The position numbers and the translations under genes are program-made. The notes beneath the pieces were generated by a model. It saw nothing but the letters and a program-made list of their open reading frames with translations. It did not search any database and was not told the origin of the DNA. DNA of 39,850 nucleotides, taken from NCBI GenBank assembly GCA_030650025.1, contig JAUSEN010000015.1:77728-117577 (forward strand), given 5' to 3'. The stretch comes from Candidatus Magasanikiibacteriota bacterium (GTDB lineage: Bacteria; Patescibacteriota; Patescibacteriia; Magasanikbacterales; GWA2-37-8). Below, one piece after another: positions 1 through 8,572 of this stretch; the stretch's first letter is position 1, and the number at the start of each line of letters is the position of its first letter.

Positions 1-15
1 GCGCGGCCGAATATT

Positions 16-1551
16 TTAAGAATTAAGGCGTGGGAAGAGCGCCTCCCCTTTTTTAATATTATTGCCTACTGTTAATTCCACCCATTGCTGGAGTTCTGCT
101 ATCGGCTTACCTAGTTCTTTGGCATAATCTAAACCCAAACTAGTCATGATTTTCTCGGCCGTTTCCGGCATCACCGGCCAAATCATGACCGCGAGATGGC
201 GGAGCGCTTCCGCCAGGTGATAAAGTAAATCTTCAACCTCCACTTGTTTGCCAGCTTTAGCCATCGCCCAAGGCTTTTTGTCGGATATTTGTTGGTCGCA
301 GTAAGCGACAAACTTCCAAACTGCCTCGAGCGCGCGATCAAACCTCCACTCCGTCATATTCTTTTGGTAAGCAAGCCAAATTTCTTTTTCTAGGTAATCT
401 TGAAGGCCCGTATCAGCTGTGACTACCCCGGGTACTTTATTTTCACAATATTTTTCGATCATTGACAAGATACGATTAGTTAAATTACCAAGGCCATTGG
501 CTAAATCCGCGTTAAAGCGGGTAATAAATGATTTATAAGAAAAATTGCCGTCATTATCAAAGGGGATCTCGCGCATCAAAAAATAACGCACGGCTTCGAG
601 CGGGTACTGCTCGGTAAGCGCCAAGGGATTAATCACATTGCCGACACTCTTACTCATTTTTTGGCCGTCCACCGTCATCCAGCCATGAACCGCGATTTGC
701 CTAGGCACATCCAGCCCGGCTGACATCAGCATGGCTGGCCAGAGCAATGAATGAAAACGGTTAATCTCTTTACCAATCACGTGCACCCCCGGCCAATATT
801 TTCTAAACAAAGTATTATCGCTCGAACTGAAACCGAGCGCCGTAATATAATTTGTTAAAGCGTCAAACCAGACATACATTACTTGGGTATGATCCCCCGG
901 AACCGGCACCCCCCACGGTAATTTGCTTTTCTCGCGAGAAACGCTAATATCATCTAAACCGCCTTTCAAAATATTAAACATTTCGTTGTACCGGCTTTTG
1001 GGAAAGACAAAATCTGGGCGTTCCTTAAACAAAAACTCCAGCGGTTCCTGATACTTGGAGAGCCTAAAAAAATAATTTTCTTCTTTTAATTTCTCCGGAG
1101 CTTTATTGTGATCCGAACACTTACCCTCTATCAAGTCTTTCTCGGTTTTAAAAGATTCACAGCCCACGCAATAAAGGCCCTCGTACGCTTTCTTGTAGAT
1201 ATCGCCGCTCGCAAGCGATAACTTCCAAAATTCTTGAGCGCGCGTCATATGCCGCTCCTCGGTAGTGCGGATAAAATCATTGTTAGAAATATTCCAAACA
1301 TCCGCCAGCTTCTCGAACTCGGCGGATTTTTGCCGCGCGTACTCATAAACATCGACGCCTTTTTCTTTGGCCGTGCGCCACATTTTTTGGCCATGCTCGT
1401 CCGTACCCGTCAAAAAATAAACATCGTTGCCGAGCAATCTTTGGTAGCGCGCCATCACGTCCGCGTACAAAATCTCCAGCGCGAAACCAATATGCGGATC
1501 CGCGTTAGCATAAGGAATGGCGGTAGTGAGGTAATAAGTATTTTTAGGCAT
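16..1551 (-). CDS. metG: Methionyl-tRNA synthetase
   Basis: Class Ia aminoacyl-tRNA synthetase charging tRNA-Met in the cytoplasm. The 511-residue product has the HIGH-type motif as HIGF at residues 20-23, the TGTDEHG segment just after it, and an intact KMSKS at about residue 299. A zinc-knuckle insertion (CVGC, then CSDH) lies at about residues 127-148. The length matches the short MetRS form without the C-terminal EMAP-type tRNA-binding domain. The ATG at 1551 follows the upstream stop codon by 3 nt, so the gene is probably the last of a unit starting at rsmI. Nothing is missing from the catalytic core. Identification is secure. Confidence 0.97.
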   Translation of the reverse strand: MPKNTYYLTTAIPYANADPHIGFALEILYADVMARYQRLLGNDVYFLTGTDEHGQKMWRTAKEKGVDVYEYARQKSAEFEKLADVWNISNNDFIRTTEERHMTRAQEFWKLSLASGDIYKKAYEGLYCVGCESFKTEKDLIEGKCSDHNKAPEKLKEENYFFRLSKYQEPLEFLFKERPDFVFPKSRYNEMFNILKGGLDDISVSREKSKLPWGVPVPGDHTQVMYVWFDALTNYITALGFSSSDNTLFRKYWPGVHVIGKEINRFHSLLWPAMLMSAGLDVPRQIAVHGWMTVDGQKMSKSVGNVINPLALTEQYPLEAVRYFLMREIPFDNDGNFSYKSFITRFNADLANGLGNLTNRILSMIEKYCENKVPGVVTADTGLQDYLEKEIWLAYQKNMTEWRFDRALEAVWKFVAYCDQQISDKKPWAMAKAGKQVEVEDLLYHLAEALRHLAVMIWPVMPETAEKIMTSLGLDYAKELGKPIAELQQWVELTVGNNIKKGEALFPRLNS

Positions 1552-1554
1552 AGA

Positions 1555-2508
1555 TTAACGTTTCATAGAATGCGTAGGGGTAAATAAATCCTGCATGCCA
1601 AGTAGTTGCGCAAGTTCCCGTCTTACCTCTTTTAATAATCGAGGATGCGCTATAAAACTTTCATCTAATTCATCTTTTTTCAGCTCCCCAACATAATATT
1701 TTATAGCCTGACTAAGCAATTTTTTTTGGGCAATACTAAAAAGCCGTTGATACTTTTGGTTATATTCCGCCTGATTAATTTCATCTAATATAATTCTTAA
1801 TCCATTAATCATGTCCTGGCGAGGTTCCTTATGCATCAACGCGGCCCGCTGTACCTCGTTTGATTTTCCAGGTCCGCCCCAATATTTACTCCCCGACCGT
1901 AGTTCGGATGGTTTTGGAGGCAAAAAACCAAATAAATCAGGGTATTCGTCTCTCATTTCTAAATATATTCTATTCGCTTTAACACCGTTCGATCCAAAAG
2001 TTTTTGCCACCTCATCAATATCATAGCCGTAAATTATCCCTTTTATAATCGTTAAAACATTGCGAATCTTAGCTTCATTTTCAGGAGTTAAATTTTTTTC
2101 TACCTTTCTCTCCAATTCTTTCAATAAACTATTATGATAAGCGACCCGATCGGCGGATTGCGCGTCCTGATCAAGTAGCGCCGCCGAAACACCCGTTTCT
2201 TTGGCTTGTCGTGATGCACGTCCTGGATGTCTAAAAAAATTTTTAACAGCGTGTAAATAAATGGTATATCGAAAATTAAAATTAGAAATAAAATCTAAAA
2301 GTTTATCCTTTGTAAGTAATAGGATGGTATCATTTAGATGGTCCCTTACAAAATCCTCTACTTCCAATTGCAAAAATTCATTATCTCGCTTATTTATAAG
2401 CGAAACAACGAGCCCTTTTTCTGATTGCACTATTTTAAAGGCTTCTTTTTGTAATTCTTCTATTGATTTTCCAAAATCACCAGGACTCCGTTCAGTTTCA
2501 TTTGGCAT
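1555..2508 (-). CDS. Sigma-70-like (ECF-type?) protein of unknown role
   Basis: A 317-residue protein that I do not recognise with certainty. Residues 79-97 (FRYTIYLHAVKNFFRHPGR) have the spacing of sigma-70 region 2.3/2.4 (F-R-x-x-[IL]-Y-x-x-A-x-N). Residues 151-186 look like a region-4 helix-turn-helix (GYDIDEVAKTFGSNGVKANR). The linker between them is about the length seen in ECF sigma factors. A helical, charged C-terminal extension of about 115 residues has no match I know. Its start overlaps the end of rsmI by 11 nt, and metG follows after 3 nt, so it is cotranscribed with translation genes. Alternatives are another HTH DNA-binding protein or a degenerate sigma factor. The sigma relation is inference from pattern only. 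Confidence 0.5.
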   Translation of the reverse strand: MPNETERSPGDFGKSIEELQKEAFKIVQSEKGLVVSLINKRDNEFLQLEVEDFVRDHLNDTILLLTKDKLLDFISNFNFRYTIYLHAVKNFFRHPGRASRQAKETGVSAALLDQDAQSADRVAYHNSLLKELERKVEKNLTPENEAKIRNVLTIIKGIIYGYDIDEVAKTFGSNGVKANRIYLEMRDEYPDLFGFLPPKPSELRSGSKYWGGPGKSNEVQRAALMHKEPRQDMINGLRIILDEINQAEYNQKYQRLFSIAQKKLLSQAIKYYVGELKKDELDESFIAHPRLLKEVRRELAQLLGMQDLFTPTHSMKR

Positions 2509-3181
2509 AAATCGTTCTAATTATTAATACAAATTCTCCGCGCTCATCTATTTTTTGACTGATTATTTCAGCAATGGTTCCACGGTAGATGGTTTCAAAT
2601 TTCTTGGTGAGTTCGCGGCAGACTACGATGGGGCGGGACGGCTCTAAAACCGTGGCCAGATTGGCTAAACATTTGCTAATCCGATGCCCGGATTCGTAAA
2701 AAACCACGGTGTATTTTTCTAACGCTAATTCTTTAAAAAACTTCTGGCGCTTGTTTTTATGCGGCGGAAAACCTAAAAATAAAAATTTGTCAGTTGGTAG
2801 GCCAGATATTGACAGAGCCGCGATAACGGCAGAGGCGCCCGGTATGGGCACAATCTTAATTTGCGGATTTCTTTTTAAAAGTTCCTGGATTAACAAGTTA
2901 CCAGGGTCAGAAATGCCAGGCGTTCCAGCGTCAGTTACCACTGCGAGATTCCTCCCCTGTTCCAGCTCTTTTAATATTCCTAAAATATCACGGGCACTGC
3001 TATGCTGATGATAGCTCTTGAGTGCTGTCTTAATGCCAAATTCGGCCATGATTCGAGAAGAATCGCGAGTATCCTCGCAATAAACAAAATCCACGCTTTT
3101 TAGCGTTTCAATGGCTCTATTAGTAATGTCGCCCAAATTCCCAATTGGGGTAGCAACAATATAGAGGATACCACTATTCAT
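2498..3181 (-). CDS. rsmI: 16S rRNA (cytidine-1402-2'-O)-methyltransferase RsmI
   Basis: SAM-dependent tetrapyrrole-methylase-fold enzyme that 2'-O-methylates C1402 of 16S rRNA in the decoding centre. The 227-residue product shows the N-terminal VATPIGNLGD signature, CEDTRDS at about residues 35-41, the VTDAGTPGISDPG loop, VPIPGASA and FLGFPP, all typical of RsmI. It is shorter than the roughly 285-residue E. coli protein because the C-terminal extension is missing, as in many small genomes. A TATAAT hexamer ends 6 nt before the ATG, which fixes this start and suggests a leaderless message. The 3' end overlaps the sigma-like gene. Confidence 0.96.
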   Translation of the reverse strand: MNSGILYIVATPIGNLGDITNRAIETLKSVDFVYCEDTRDSSRIMAEFGIKTALKSYHQHSSARDILGILKELEQGRNLAVVTDAGTPGISDPGNLLIQELLKRNPQIKIVPIPGASAVIAALSISGLPTDKFLFLGFPPHKNKRQKFFKELALEKYTVVFYESGHRISKCLANLATVLEPSRPIVVCRELTKKFETIYRGTIAEIISQKIDERGEFVLIIRTIYAK

Positions 3182-3216
3182 GCTGTAATTATAGCATTCT
3201 GCTATAAAATAAGCAA
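3181..3216 (-). promoter_or_regulatory. Extended -10 promoter of rsmI, leaderless
   Basis: On the minus strand TTGCTT (3211-3216), a 17-nt spacer and TATAAT (3188-3193) preceded by TG one base upstream (extended -10). The predicted transcription start falls on or beside the A of the rsmI ATG at 3181. The promoter overlaps the 3' end of the cysteine desulfurase gene. Confidence 0.65.
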
Positions 3217-4377
3217 AGCTGAAGTAATTGCTTGTATTGCGTGAATAACATCATTTTTAGTAGTTTGGCGCCCCATCGTAAAACGCACAGACTCTCTGGC
3301 TTCTCTCTCGCTCCGGCCCAGCGCTCGCAAAACATAAGAGCCGGAGGCTTCGCCTGTGGCGCAAGCTGACCCTGTGGCCGCGCTTACCCCCGCGGCATCA
3401 AGATATAAAACTAATGTTTCGCCATCGATCCCAGAAAATAAAAAATTCAAGTTATTTGGCAAGCGATTTGGGCCAAAAGCTGGACCGTTTAAACGCGCGC
3501 CGGGGACCTTCTTTGATAACTCGGAATAAAATAAACTTTGCAAAATAGACAAATTTTTATAATCTCTGATTCTATTTTTTACCGCTAGTTTTAAGGCTGT
3601 TGCCAAACCTACGGCGCCTGCCACGTTCTCGGTGCCAGGCCGGAGGCCCCATTCTTGCCGACCTCCCTGCATAATAGGTTTGAGCGGCACGCCCGAGCGC
3701 GCGTACAAAACTCCCACGCCTTTGGGCCCGTAAATTTTGCTGGCATTTATAGTCATTAAATCCACATGAAGTTTATTGACATCAAGATCAAAGAGGCCAA
3801 CGGCCTGGCAAGCGTCCACATGCCAAAACGGGTAAATAGTGTTCCGCTCCTGACGATAGCGCAAAATAGCCCGGCCAATTTCTGCTATCGGCTGAACTGA
3901 ACCGATTTCGCTGTTAGCGAACATAATGCTAACCAAAACTGTTTCCGGTTTAATGGCGCTAACCACATCTTTAACACCCACCAAACCAGCTGGCGTAACT
4001 TTTATTTTTGTGACCAAACAACCCTCTGTTTCCAAGTTATTTACCACGTCTAGTACCGAATGATGTTCGATTACTGATGTTATTAGATGAGACCGCGCCT
4101 TTTTCGCCGCCTTAACCACACCCTGAATCGCCAAATTATTCGCTTCCGTGCCCCCGCTCGTAAAAATAATATTTTTCGGCAAAGCTTTTAAGCACCCGGC
4201 TACCTCTTGCCTGGCATTGGCCAAAGCTTTTTTAGCGGCATTAGCCTCGCTATATAACGCCGAAGGGTTGCCAAAATTATTCAAAATATACGGCTCCATG
4301 GCTTTATAAATGCCCTTATCTAACGGCGTCCCCGCCGCGTAATCTAAATAAATTCTCTTTTTCAGGCTTTTACGCAT
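3202..4377 (-). CDS. Cysteine desulfurase (NifS/IscS family)
   Basis: PLP enzyme that takes sulfur from cysteine for Fe-S clusters or tRNA thiolation. From the ATG at 4377 the product is 391 residues. It opens with IYLDYAAGTP, has the PLP-contact segment TSGGTEANN, a conserved EHHS, the HVDACQAVG aspartate segment, the PLP lysine in NASKIYGPKG, and the catalytic cysteine in GSACATGEASG. The frame stays open upstream to an ATG at 4461, but that extension runs into a 119-bp inverted-repeat element and has no family counterpart, so I chose 4377. No IscU, SufU or thiouridylase gene is adjacent, so the sulfur acceptor is unknown. Confidence 0.94.
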   Translation of the reverse strand: MRKSLKKRIYLDYAAGTPLDKGIYKAMEPYILNNFGNPSALYSEANAAKKALANARQEVAGCLKALPKNIIFTSGGTEANNLAIQGVVKAAKKARSHLITSVIEHHSVLDVVNNLETEGCLVTKIKVTPAGLVGVKDVVSAIKPETVLVSIMFANSEIGSVQPIAEIGRAILRYRQERNTIYPFWHVDACQAVGLFDLDVNKLHVDLMTINASKIYGPKGVGVLYARSGVPLKPIMQGGRQEWGLRPGTENVAGAVGLATALKLAVKNRIRDYKNLSILQSLFYSELSKKVPGARLNGPAFGPNRLPNNLNFLFSGIDGETLVLYLDAAGVSAATGSACATGEASGSYVLRALGRSEREARESVRFTMGRQTTKNDVIHAIQAITSALLIL

Positions 4378-4400
4378 AAACAGACTTACAAACAAACTTG

Positions 4401-4519
4401 TTGTCATTTCGACGACGAAGGAGAAATCCCTGTCCGTTTGCCGATTGTGACAGAGATCCACTCCTCGGAGTATCTTCGACCTCGTCAGTCGCTTTCAGCG
4501 ACTTCACTCGGAATGACAA
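4401..4519. repeat. 119-bp inverted-repeat (MITE/REP-like) element
   Basis: The ends are TTGTCATTTCGA (4401-4412) and TCGGAATGACAA (4508-4519), a 12-bp terminal inverted repeat with one mismatch. Inside is a perfect 7-bp hairpin, AGTCGCT-ttc-AGCGACT (4487-4503). It fills almost all of the 147-bp gap between the exonuclease and cysteine desulfurase genes. No coding function is visible. End sequences of the GTCATTCCGA type are familiar from small repeats in many bacterial genomes; copy number elsewhere in this genome cannot be judged here. Confidence 0.7.
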
Positions 4520-4524
4520 TGTCG

Positions 4525-5112
4525 TTAAAACGGCAGAGTCAAATTAATTTTTTGACTACCGCCAAGGCCAACTTTCGGCATCGTAAAATTAACTCGAAAC
4601 GGCAAAACTTCGCCCACTAAATTTTTATAAAATAACTGGCTATTGGTTTTGCCAAATTCGTAAATTTCTTTAGTCACGCGCACGTCCTGCTCGCAATATT
4701 TTTTTACATCGTCTACTCTCCCCTCTTTCCACCACCGTAAAGCGGTTAACCCGTCCGCGCTTTTTTTAATATTATCGAGCGTGGCTTCGGCAATCGAATC
4801 CAGTTTTAAGCGTATGCCGACGTTCGCTTTAACCTCTTTCATGATATCTAAGCTGGGTAATTTTAATAAATCTCCCGGGTAATAATTATTCAAAATCGGC
4901 AAATCAAAATGCTCGCTATTAAACCCAATCAAACGATCGGCCCTTTCAAACAAAGGCCATACTTTACCCAGCTCATCTTCTGTATAACTCTCATAAGCAT
5001 CGGTCTCATAGCGATACAGGGAAATTACCGACACCCGGAGTTTCGTAAAATCGTTATTTACGTCGGCAAACGTATTTTGGGTTTCAATATCAAAAACAAT
5101 TTCTTTACTCAT
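4525..5112 (-). CDS. DEDD-family 3'-5' exonuclease (RNase H-like)
   Basis: The 195-residue protein has the ribonuclease-H-like exonuclease fold. Motif ExoI is FDIET at residues 7-11. ExoII is IGFNSEHFD at about residues 62-70. The ExoIII region is YCEQDV at about residues 139-144. Conserved Asp/Glu residues would bind two metal ions. The protein is a stand-alone nuclease domain without polymerase or helicase parts, resembling the YprB/RNase_H_2 group used in DNA or RNA processing. The last 25 residues have no recognised role. It follows the cupin gene by 7 nt. The exact substrate is unknown. Confidence 0.82.
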   Translation of the reverse strand: MSKEIVFDIETQNTFADVNNDFTKLRVSVISLYRYETDAYESYTEDELGKVWPLFERADRLIGFNSEHFDLPILNNYYPGDLLKLPSLDIMKEVKANVGIRLKLDSIAEATLDNIKKSADGLTALRWWKEGRVDDVKKYCEQDVRVTKEIYEFGKTNSQLFYKNLVGEVLPFRVNFTMPKVGLGGSQKINLTLPF

Positions 5113-5119
5113 AATATAA

Positions 5120-5479
5120 TTAAACTAAGATCTCGTCCTCTAATTTCCAAGCTGGGTCAACAATGCAGATAAACTCTAAATCTACGTCGCCGATATTTTC
5201 AATATATTGCACGGCTTCCGGTGGAATATAAACAGTGTCGCGCTCTCCCACTACTTCGACTTCATCATTTATGTGCATTTTGCCATATCCTCTAACAATG
5301 TAATACACTTCCGAGGTTTTGAGCGCGTGCTTTAGAGACTTTTTCCCAGGAGAGAGCTTGGCATGCGCCAAACTGTAGCGACACTTAACCTGGTCATTTA
5401 AGCCACTCAAAGTTTCTCGTAAAACCGTGCTATCGGCCGCCACAATTTCGGTTAAATCTGCAAATTTTTTTACCAGCAT
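5120..5479 (-). CDS. Single-domain cupin protein
   Basis: The 119-residue protein is one cupin barrel. Motif 1 is in the segment KHALKTSEVYYIVRGYGKM (about residues 50-68), with His and Glu as possible metal ligands. Motif 2 is IPPEAVQYIENIGD (about 90-103), where the usual third-ligand His is replaced by Gln. The C-terminal segment FICIVDPAW is typical of the family. Members include sugar-phosphate isomerases, dioxygenases and sensors, and the weakened metal site makes a specific enzymatic call unsafe. It sits 27 nt after the nucleotidyltransferase and 7 nt before the exonuclease, in a run of same-strand genes. Confidence 0.85.
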   Translation of the reverse strand: MLVKKFADLTEIVAADSTVLRETLSGLNDQVKCRYSLAHAKLSPGKKSLKHALKTSEVYYIVRGYGKMHINDEVEVVGERDTVYIPPEAVQYIENIGDVDLEFICIVDPAWKLEDEILV

Positions 5480-5506
5480 AAAAAGCGAGTAATTTATTAA
5501 ACCAAA

Positions 5507-6250
5507 TTAAGAATGAACGATAATAACCGGGAAAACAATTTGCGCCAAATCTTCGCAGGCTCGCGCCGTTACCTCCTCCGGGTGCTCTAAATAAAATTTT
5601 AGCTTACTCAACACCATCTTATCAGGATTTTTAAACAACCACAAGGCGCTACCGCGTGCCAAAAAAAACAAATTATAAATAAAATAATGCGGCCGGAGTC
5701 TAAATTTGCTGACCAAAAAATTGTTGATACATCTTAAAATATTCTCCCGCATAAACTCCGGGTCGTATTTAGCACTATCGTTTATAAACTCCGGGCGGCT
5801 CTGGCCAAATTTTAAGTTATCTAAATAATTGACCCGCGCGCTGGCTTTTTTAAGCCAATATTCTTGCAAATTACCGCTGGCCACTAAACTTTTTAAATAA
5901 TAAAAACCAGCTAATTTTATGGTATCAACTAAATCCACAGCGTAATTAAATTTTGACTGGTGCTTAATTCCGTTTAAATCCTCCCCCACCACCGACAGCC
6001 AGCCATGCGTATAAAAAAAACGCGGCACGATCGTCACGTTTAAATTTGCCTCTGGAAATTCTTTTACTAATAGTTTACTTTTTTTTATTGCCCCGGGCGC
6101 TAACAATAGCGGCACGATGCAATATAAATCCAAATCGCTTTGATCATTCGCTGTCCCCCAAAAATAACTGCCGCCCAGTAGAACTAAGTACTTGGGAAAC
6201 TCAGCCGTAAATCGCTCCTCAATTTGTTGAATAAGCGAGCGGCTGAACAT
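5507..6250 (-). CDS. Nucleotidyltransferase-domain protein
   Basis: A 247-residue protein with a Pol-beta-type nucleotidyltransferase signature near the N-terminus: GGSYFWGTANDQSDLDLYC (about residues 26-44), the G-S-x-x-x-G...SDxDL pattern with two metal-binding Asp residues. The remainder is mainly helical and unassigned, like the helical tails of MNT/KNT-type enzymes. Possible activities are nucleotide transfer to a small molecule, protein or RNA. It lies 7 nt downstream of proS and is probably cotranscribed with it. No HEPN partner gene is adjacent, so a toxin-antitoxin reading is not supported. Confidence 0.75.
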   Translation of the reverse strand: MFSRSLIQQIEERFTAEFPKYLVLLGGSYFWGTANDQSDLDLYCIVPLLLAPGAIKKSKLLVKEFPEANLNVTIVPRFFYTHGWLSVVGEDLNGIKHQSKFNYAVDLVDTIKLAGFYYLKSLVASGNLQEYWLKKASARVNYLDNLKFGQSRPEFINDSAKYDPEFMRENILRCINNFLVSKFRLRPHYFIYNLFFLARGSALWLFKNPDKMVLSKLKFYLEHPEEVTARACEDLAQIVFPVIIVHS

Positions 6251-6257
6251 ATTAATA

Positions 6258-7724
6258 CTAATAAGCGCGTGCGAACACTACGCGACCACTCGAGGGCTGG
6301 CCGCTTAATACACATTTACCGCTTTCTTTTATTTGGTCGAGAGGGATACATCGTATTGTCGCTTTCGTTAATTCTTTAATTTTTTCCTCAGTCTCTGCCG
6401 TTCCATCCCAATGCGCCGCCACAAATCCCTGCTCGATTTTTTTCTCAAAATCATCCCAACTATCCACCACAAAGGTACGTTCATTTTTAAATTTTAACGC
6501 TTTTTTATACAAATTTTCTTGTATTAAATCAAGGGTGCTAACAACCAAATCTGCGGCGCCGAGAAGGCTAATAACCTCTTTTTCTTTAGTATCGCGGCGC
6601 ACCATTTCTAATTTATTGGCAGCAATATCTCGCTTGCCAATTGTTATGCGAATCGGTACGCCCTTTAGCTCATACTCCGCGTATTTCCACCCCGGGCGCT
6701 TTGTATCGTCATCATCATACTTAACACTGACCCCCTTATTTTTCAACTCATTTTGAATATTGCGCGCTACCACGTTAATTTCTGACAGTTCAGCAACATC
6801 TTTGTAAGCCGGCACAATCACGACTTGAATTGGGGCTAATTTTGGTGGCAAGATTAAGCCTTGGTCATCAGAATGAGCCATTACCAGAGCGCCCATTAGT
6901 CGCGTTGAAACCCCCCATGAAGTTGCCCAAACAAAATCTCGCTTACCTTCCTTATCAGAAAACTGCACATCAAAAGCTTTGGCAAAATTCTGTCCCAAAA
7001 AATGCGAAGTTCCAGCTTGCAAGGCCTTGCCATCCTGCATCATAGCTTCAATACAATAGGTATCGAGCGCCCCCGCGAAACGTTCACTCTCTGACTTTAC
7101 TCCTTTAAAAACCGGTAGCGCCAACCAATTTTCGGCAAAATCAGCGTAAACATCTAACATTTTTTTTGTTTCCTCAATTGCCTCCTCGGCCGTAGCGTGA
7201 GCGGTGTGGCCCTCCTGCCATAAAAATTCCGCGGTACGCAAAAACAAGCGTGTGCGCATTTCCCACCTTACAATATTTGCCCACTGATTAATAAGAAGCG
7301 GCAAATCACGATAAGACTCAATCCATTTTTTATAACTACTCCAAATAATTGTTTCCGATGTCGGACGAATAACCAACTCCTCTTCTAATTTGGCGGTCTC
7401 GTCTACCACAAGCGAACCATCTTTCGCAGTTTTTAAACGATAATGCGTTACTATCGCGCACTCTTTAGCAAAACCTTTAACATGACTAGCTTCTTTGCTG
7501 AAAAACGATTTTGGAATCAAGAGCGGAAAATAGGCGTTAACATGACCGGTGTCCTTAAACATTTTATCAAGCGCCGCTTGCATTTTTTCCCAAATCGCGT
7601 AACCATACGGCTTAATTACCATGCATCCGCGTACAGCCGAATGTTCTGCCAAACCAGCCTTCTCCACTAGCGCATTATACCACTCAGAATAATCTTGTTC
7701 TCGAGTAGGAATAGAATTTGACAT
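6258..7724 (-). CDS. proS: Prolyl-tRNA synthetase, archaeal/eukaryotic type
   Basis: Class IIa synthetase charging tRNA-Pro. The 488-residue product is the type-3 form (archaeal/eukaryotic-like, without the editing insertion of the E. coli form). Seen are the RPTSETI segment at about residues 135-141, motif 2 with [20 protein letters not shown] followed by HTAH, the [14 protein letters not shown] loop and the motif-3 region [18 protein letters not shown], then an anticodon-binding domain (PIQVVIVP onward) and a C-terminal domain ending in RVVFARAY. The ATG at 7724 is supported by a TATAAT box ending 7 nt upstream, implying a leaderless message. It heads the run of genes down to the desulfurase. 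Confidence 0.96.
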   Translation of the reverse strand: MSNSIPTREQDYSEWYNALVEKAGLAEHSAVRGCMVIKPYGYAIWEKMQAALDKMFKDTGHVNAYFPLLIPKSFFSKEASHVKGFAKECAIVTHYRLKTAKDGSLVVDETAKLEEELVIRPTSETIIWSSYKKWIESYRDLPLLINQWANIVRWEMRTRLFLRTAEFLWQEGHTAHATAEEAIEETKKMLDVYADFAENWLALPVFKGVKSESERFAGALDTYCIEAMMQDGKALQAGTSHFLGQNFAKAFDVQFSDKEGKRDFVWATSWGVSTRLMGALVMAHSDDQGLILPPKLAPIQVVIVPAYKDVAELSEINVVARNIQNELKNKGVSVKYDDDDTKRPGWKYAEYELKGVPIRITIGKRDIAANKLEMVRRDTKEKEVISLLGAADLVVSTLDLIQENLYKKALKFKNERTFVVDSWDDFEKKIEQGFVAAHWDGTAETEEKIKELTKATIRCIPLDQIKESGKCVLSGQPSSGRVVFARAY

Positions 7725-7731
7725 AATTTAT

Positions 7732-7737
7732 ATTATA
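7732..7737 (-). promoter_or_regulatory. -10 box of proS, leaderless
   Basis: A perfect TATAAT on the minus strand ends 7 nt before the proS ATG (7724). No good -35 hexamer is present at 16-18 nt spacing, so the evidence is the -10 box and its position only. Confidence 0.5.
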
Positions 7738-7777
7738 AAACTGGGCTGATAAACAAAGCCTCGCCTAACTACTATAT

Positions 7778-8560
7778 CTAAAATAAAACAAAAAAGCAAA
7801 TAATCGCTAAAACTATTCGGTAATAAGCAAAACCAGTAAACGTATTAGTCTGAACAAATTTAACTAACCATTTAATAACAAATAACGCGGTTAAAAATGC
7901 CACTAAAAACCCTGCCCCTAGATTTAATACTCCCGTCTGCTCTAAAACATTAGCGGATTTTATTAAATCTAGCCCCGTAGCAGCCAGCATAGTCGGAATC
8001 GCGAGCAAAAAAGAAAACTCAACTACCGCCGAACGCGACAAACCCAAAAACATGCCGCCAATAACCGTCGCGGCTGAACGTGACACCCCGGGAATAAATG
8101 CAAACGATTGAAAAATACCAATCAATATAGCTTGCTGCCAAGACATGGCTTCAATACTAAGTACTTTTGCTTGAAGCCGATTTTTAAACCACCATTCAGC
8201 CAGAATTATAAATAAACCTCCTAAAAAAAGCGCCCCAATTACAACCAAAGTATTTCCTAGCAGATATTGTTTAATAATTTTATAGAATAGTAGACCGAGT
8301 AAGGCGGTTGGTAAAAATGCCACCGCCACTCGCCAAAAAACTTTAAAACTTAAAAATAACCTCTTAAAATATAAGACCAGAACTGCCAAAATCGCCCCGC
8401 TTTGCACAACCACTTCAAAAGATTTTAAAAATTCCGTTGGCGTTAAACCTAAAAATTCCGCCGCCAAAATCAAGTGCCCAGTCGAAGAAATAGGCAAAAA
8501 TTCGGTAACGCCTTCGATCAAACCTAAAACCGCTGCTTGCAGTAAACTCATAAGCAACAA
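7778..8560 (-). CDS. uppP: Undecaprenyl-diphosphate phosphatase UppP (BacA)
   Basis: Integral membrane phosphatase that recycles undecaprenyl diphosphate to the monophosphate lipid carrier for peptidoglycan and glycan export. Family signatures are EGVTEFLPISSTGHL near the N-terminus and FIPGVSRSA in the second repeat, with about seven hydrophobic segments. The protein is about 260 residues, normal for the family. The start is ambiguous: TTG at 8560 has an AAGGA Shine-Dalgarno 9 nt upstream (8570-8574), while an in-frame ATG lies at 8551. The first is favoured by spacing. It follows the cupredoxin-like gene by 12 nt. Confidence 0.96.
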   Translation of the reverse strand: MLLMSLLQAAVLGLIEGVTEFLPISSTGHLILAAEFLGLTPTEFLKSFEVVVQSGAILAVLVLYFKRLFLSFKVFWRVAVAFLPTALLGLLFYKIIKQYLLGNTLVVIGALFLGGLFIILAEWWFKNRLQAKVLSIEAMSWQQAILIGIFQSFAFIPGVSRSAATVIGGMFLGLSRSAVVEFSFLLAIPTMLAATGLDLIKSANVLEQTGVLNLGAGFLVAFLTALFVIKWLVKFVQTNTFTGFAYYRIVLAIICFFVLF

Positions 8561-8572
8561 CTACACTTTTCC

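Noticed and set aside
4378-4461. N-terminal extension of the cysteine desulfurase from an ATG at 4461.
   Set aside because: The extension is encoded by the inverted-repeat element and has no family counterpart; IYLDYAAGTP is the normal N-terminus.
5507-6250. Reading the nucleotidyltransferase gene as an MNT antitoxin of a HEPN/MNT pair.
   Set aside because: No HEPN gene is adjacent, the protein is longer than MNT antitoxins, and it sits in a housekeeping run.
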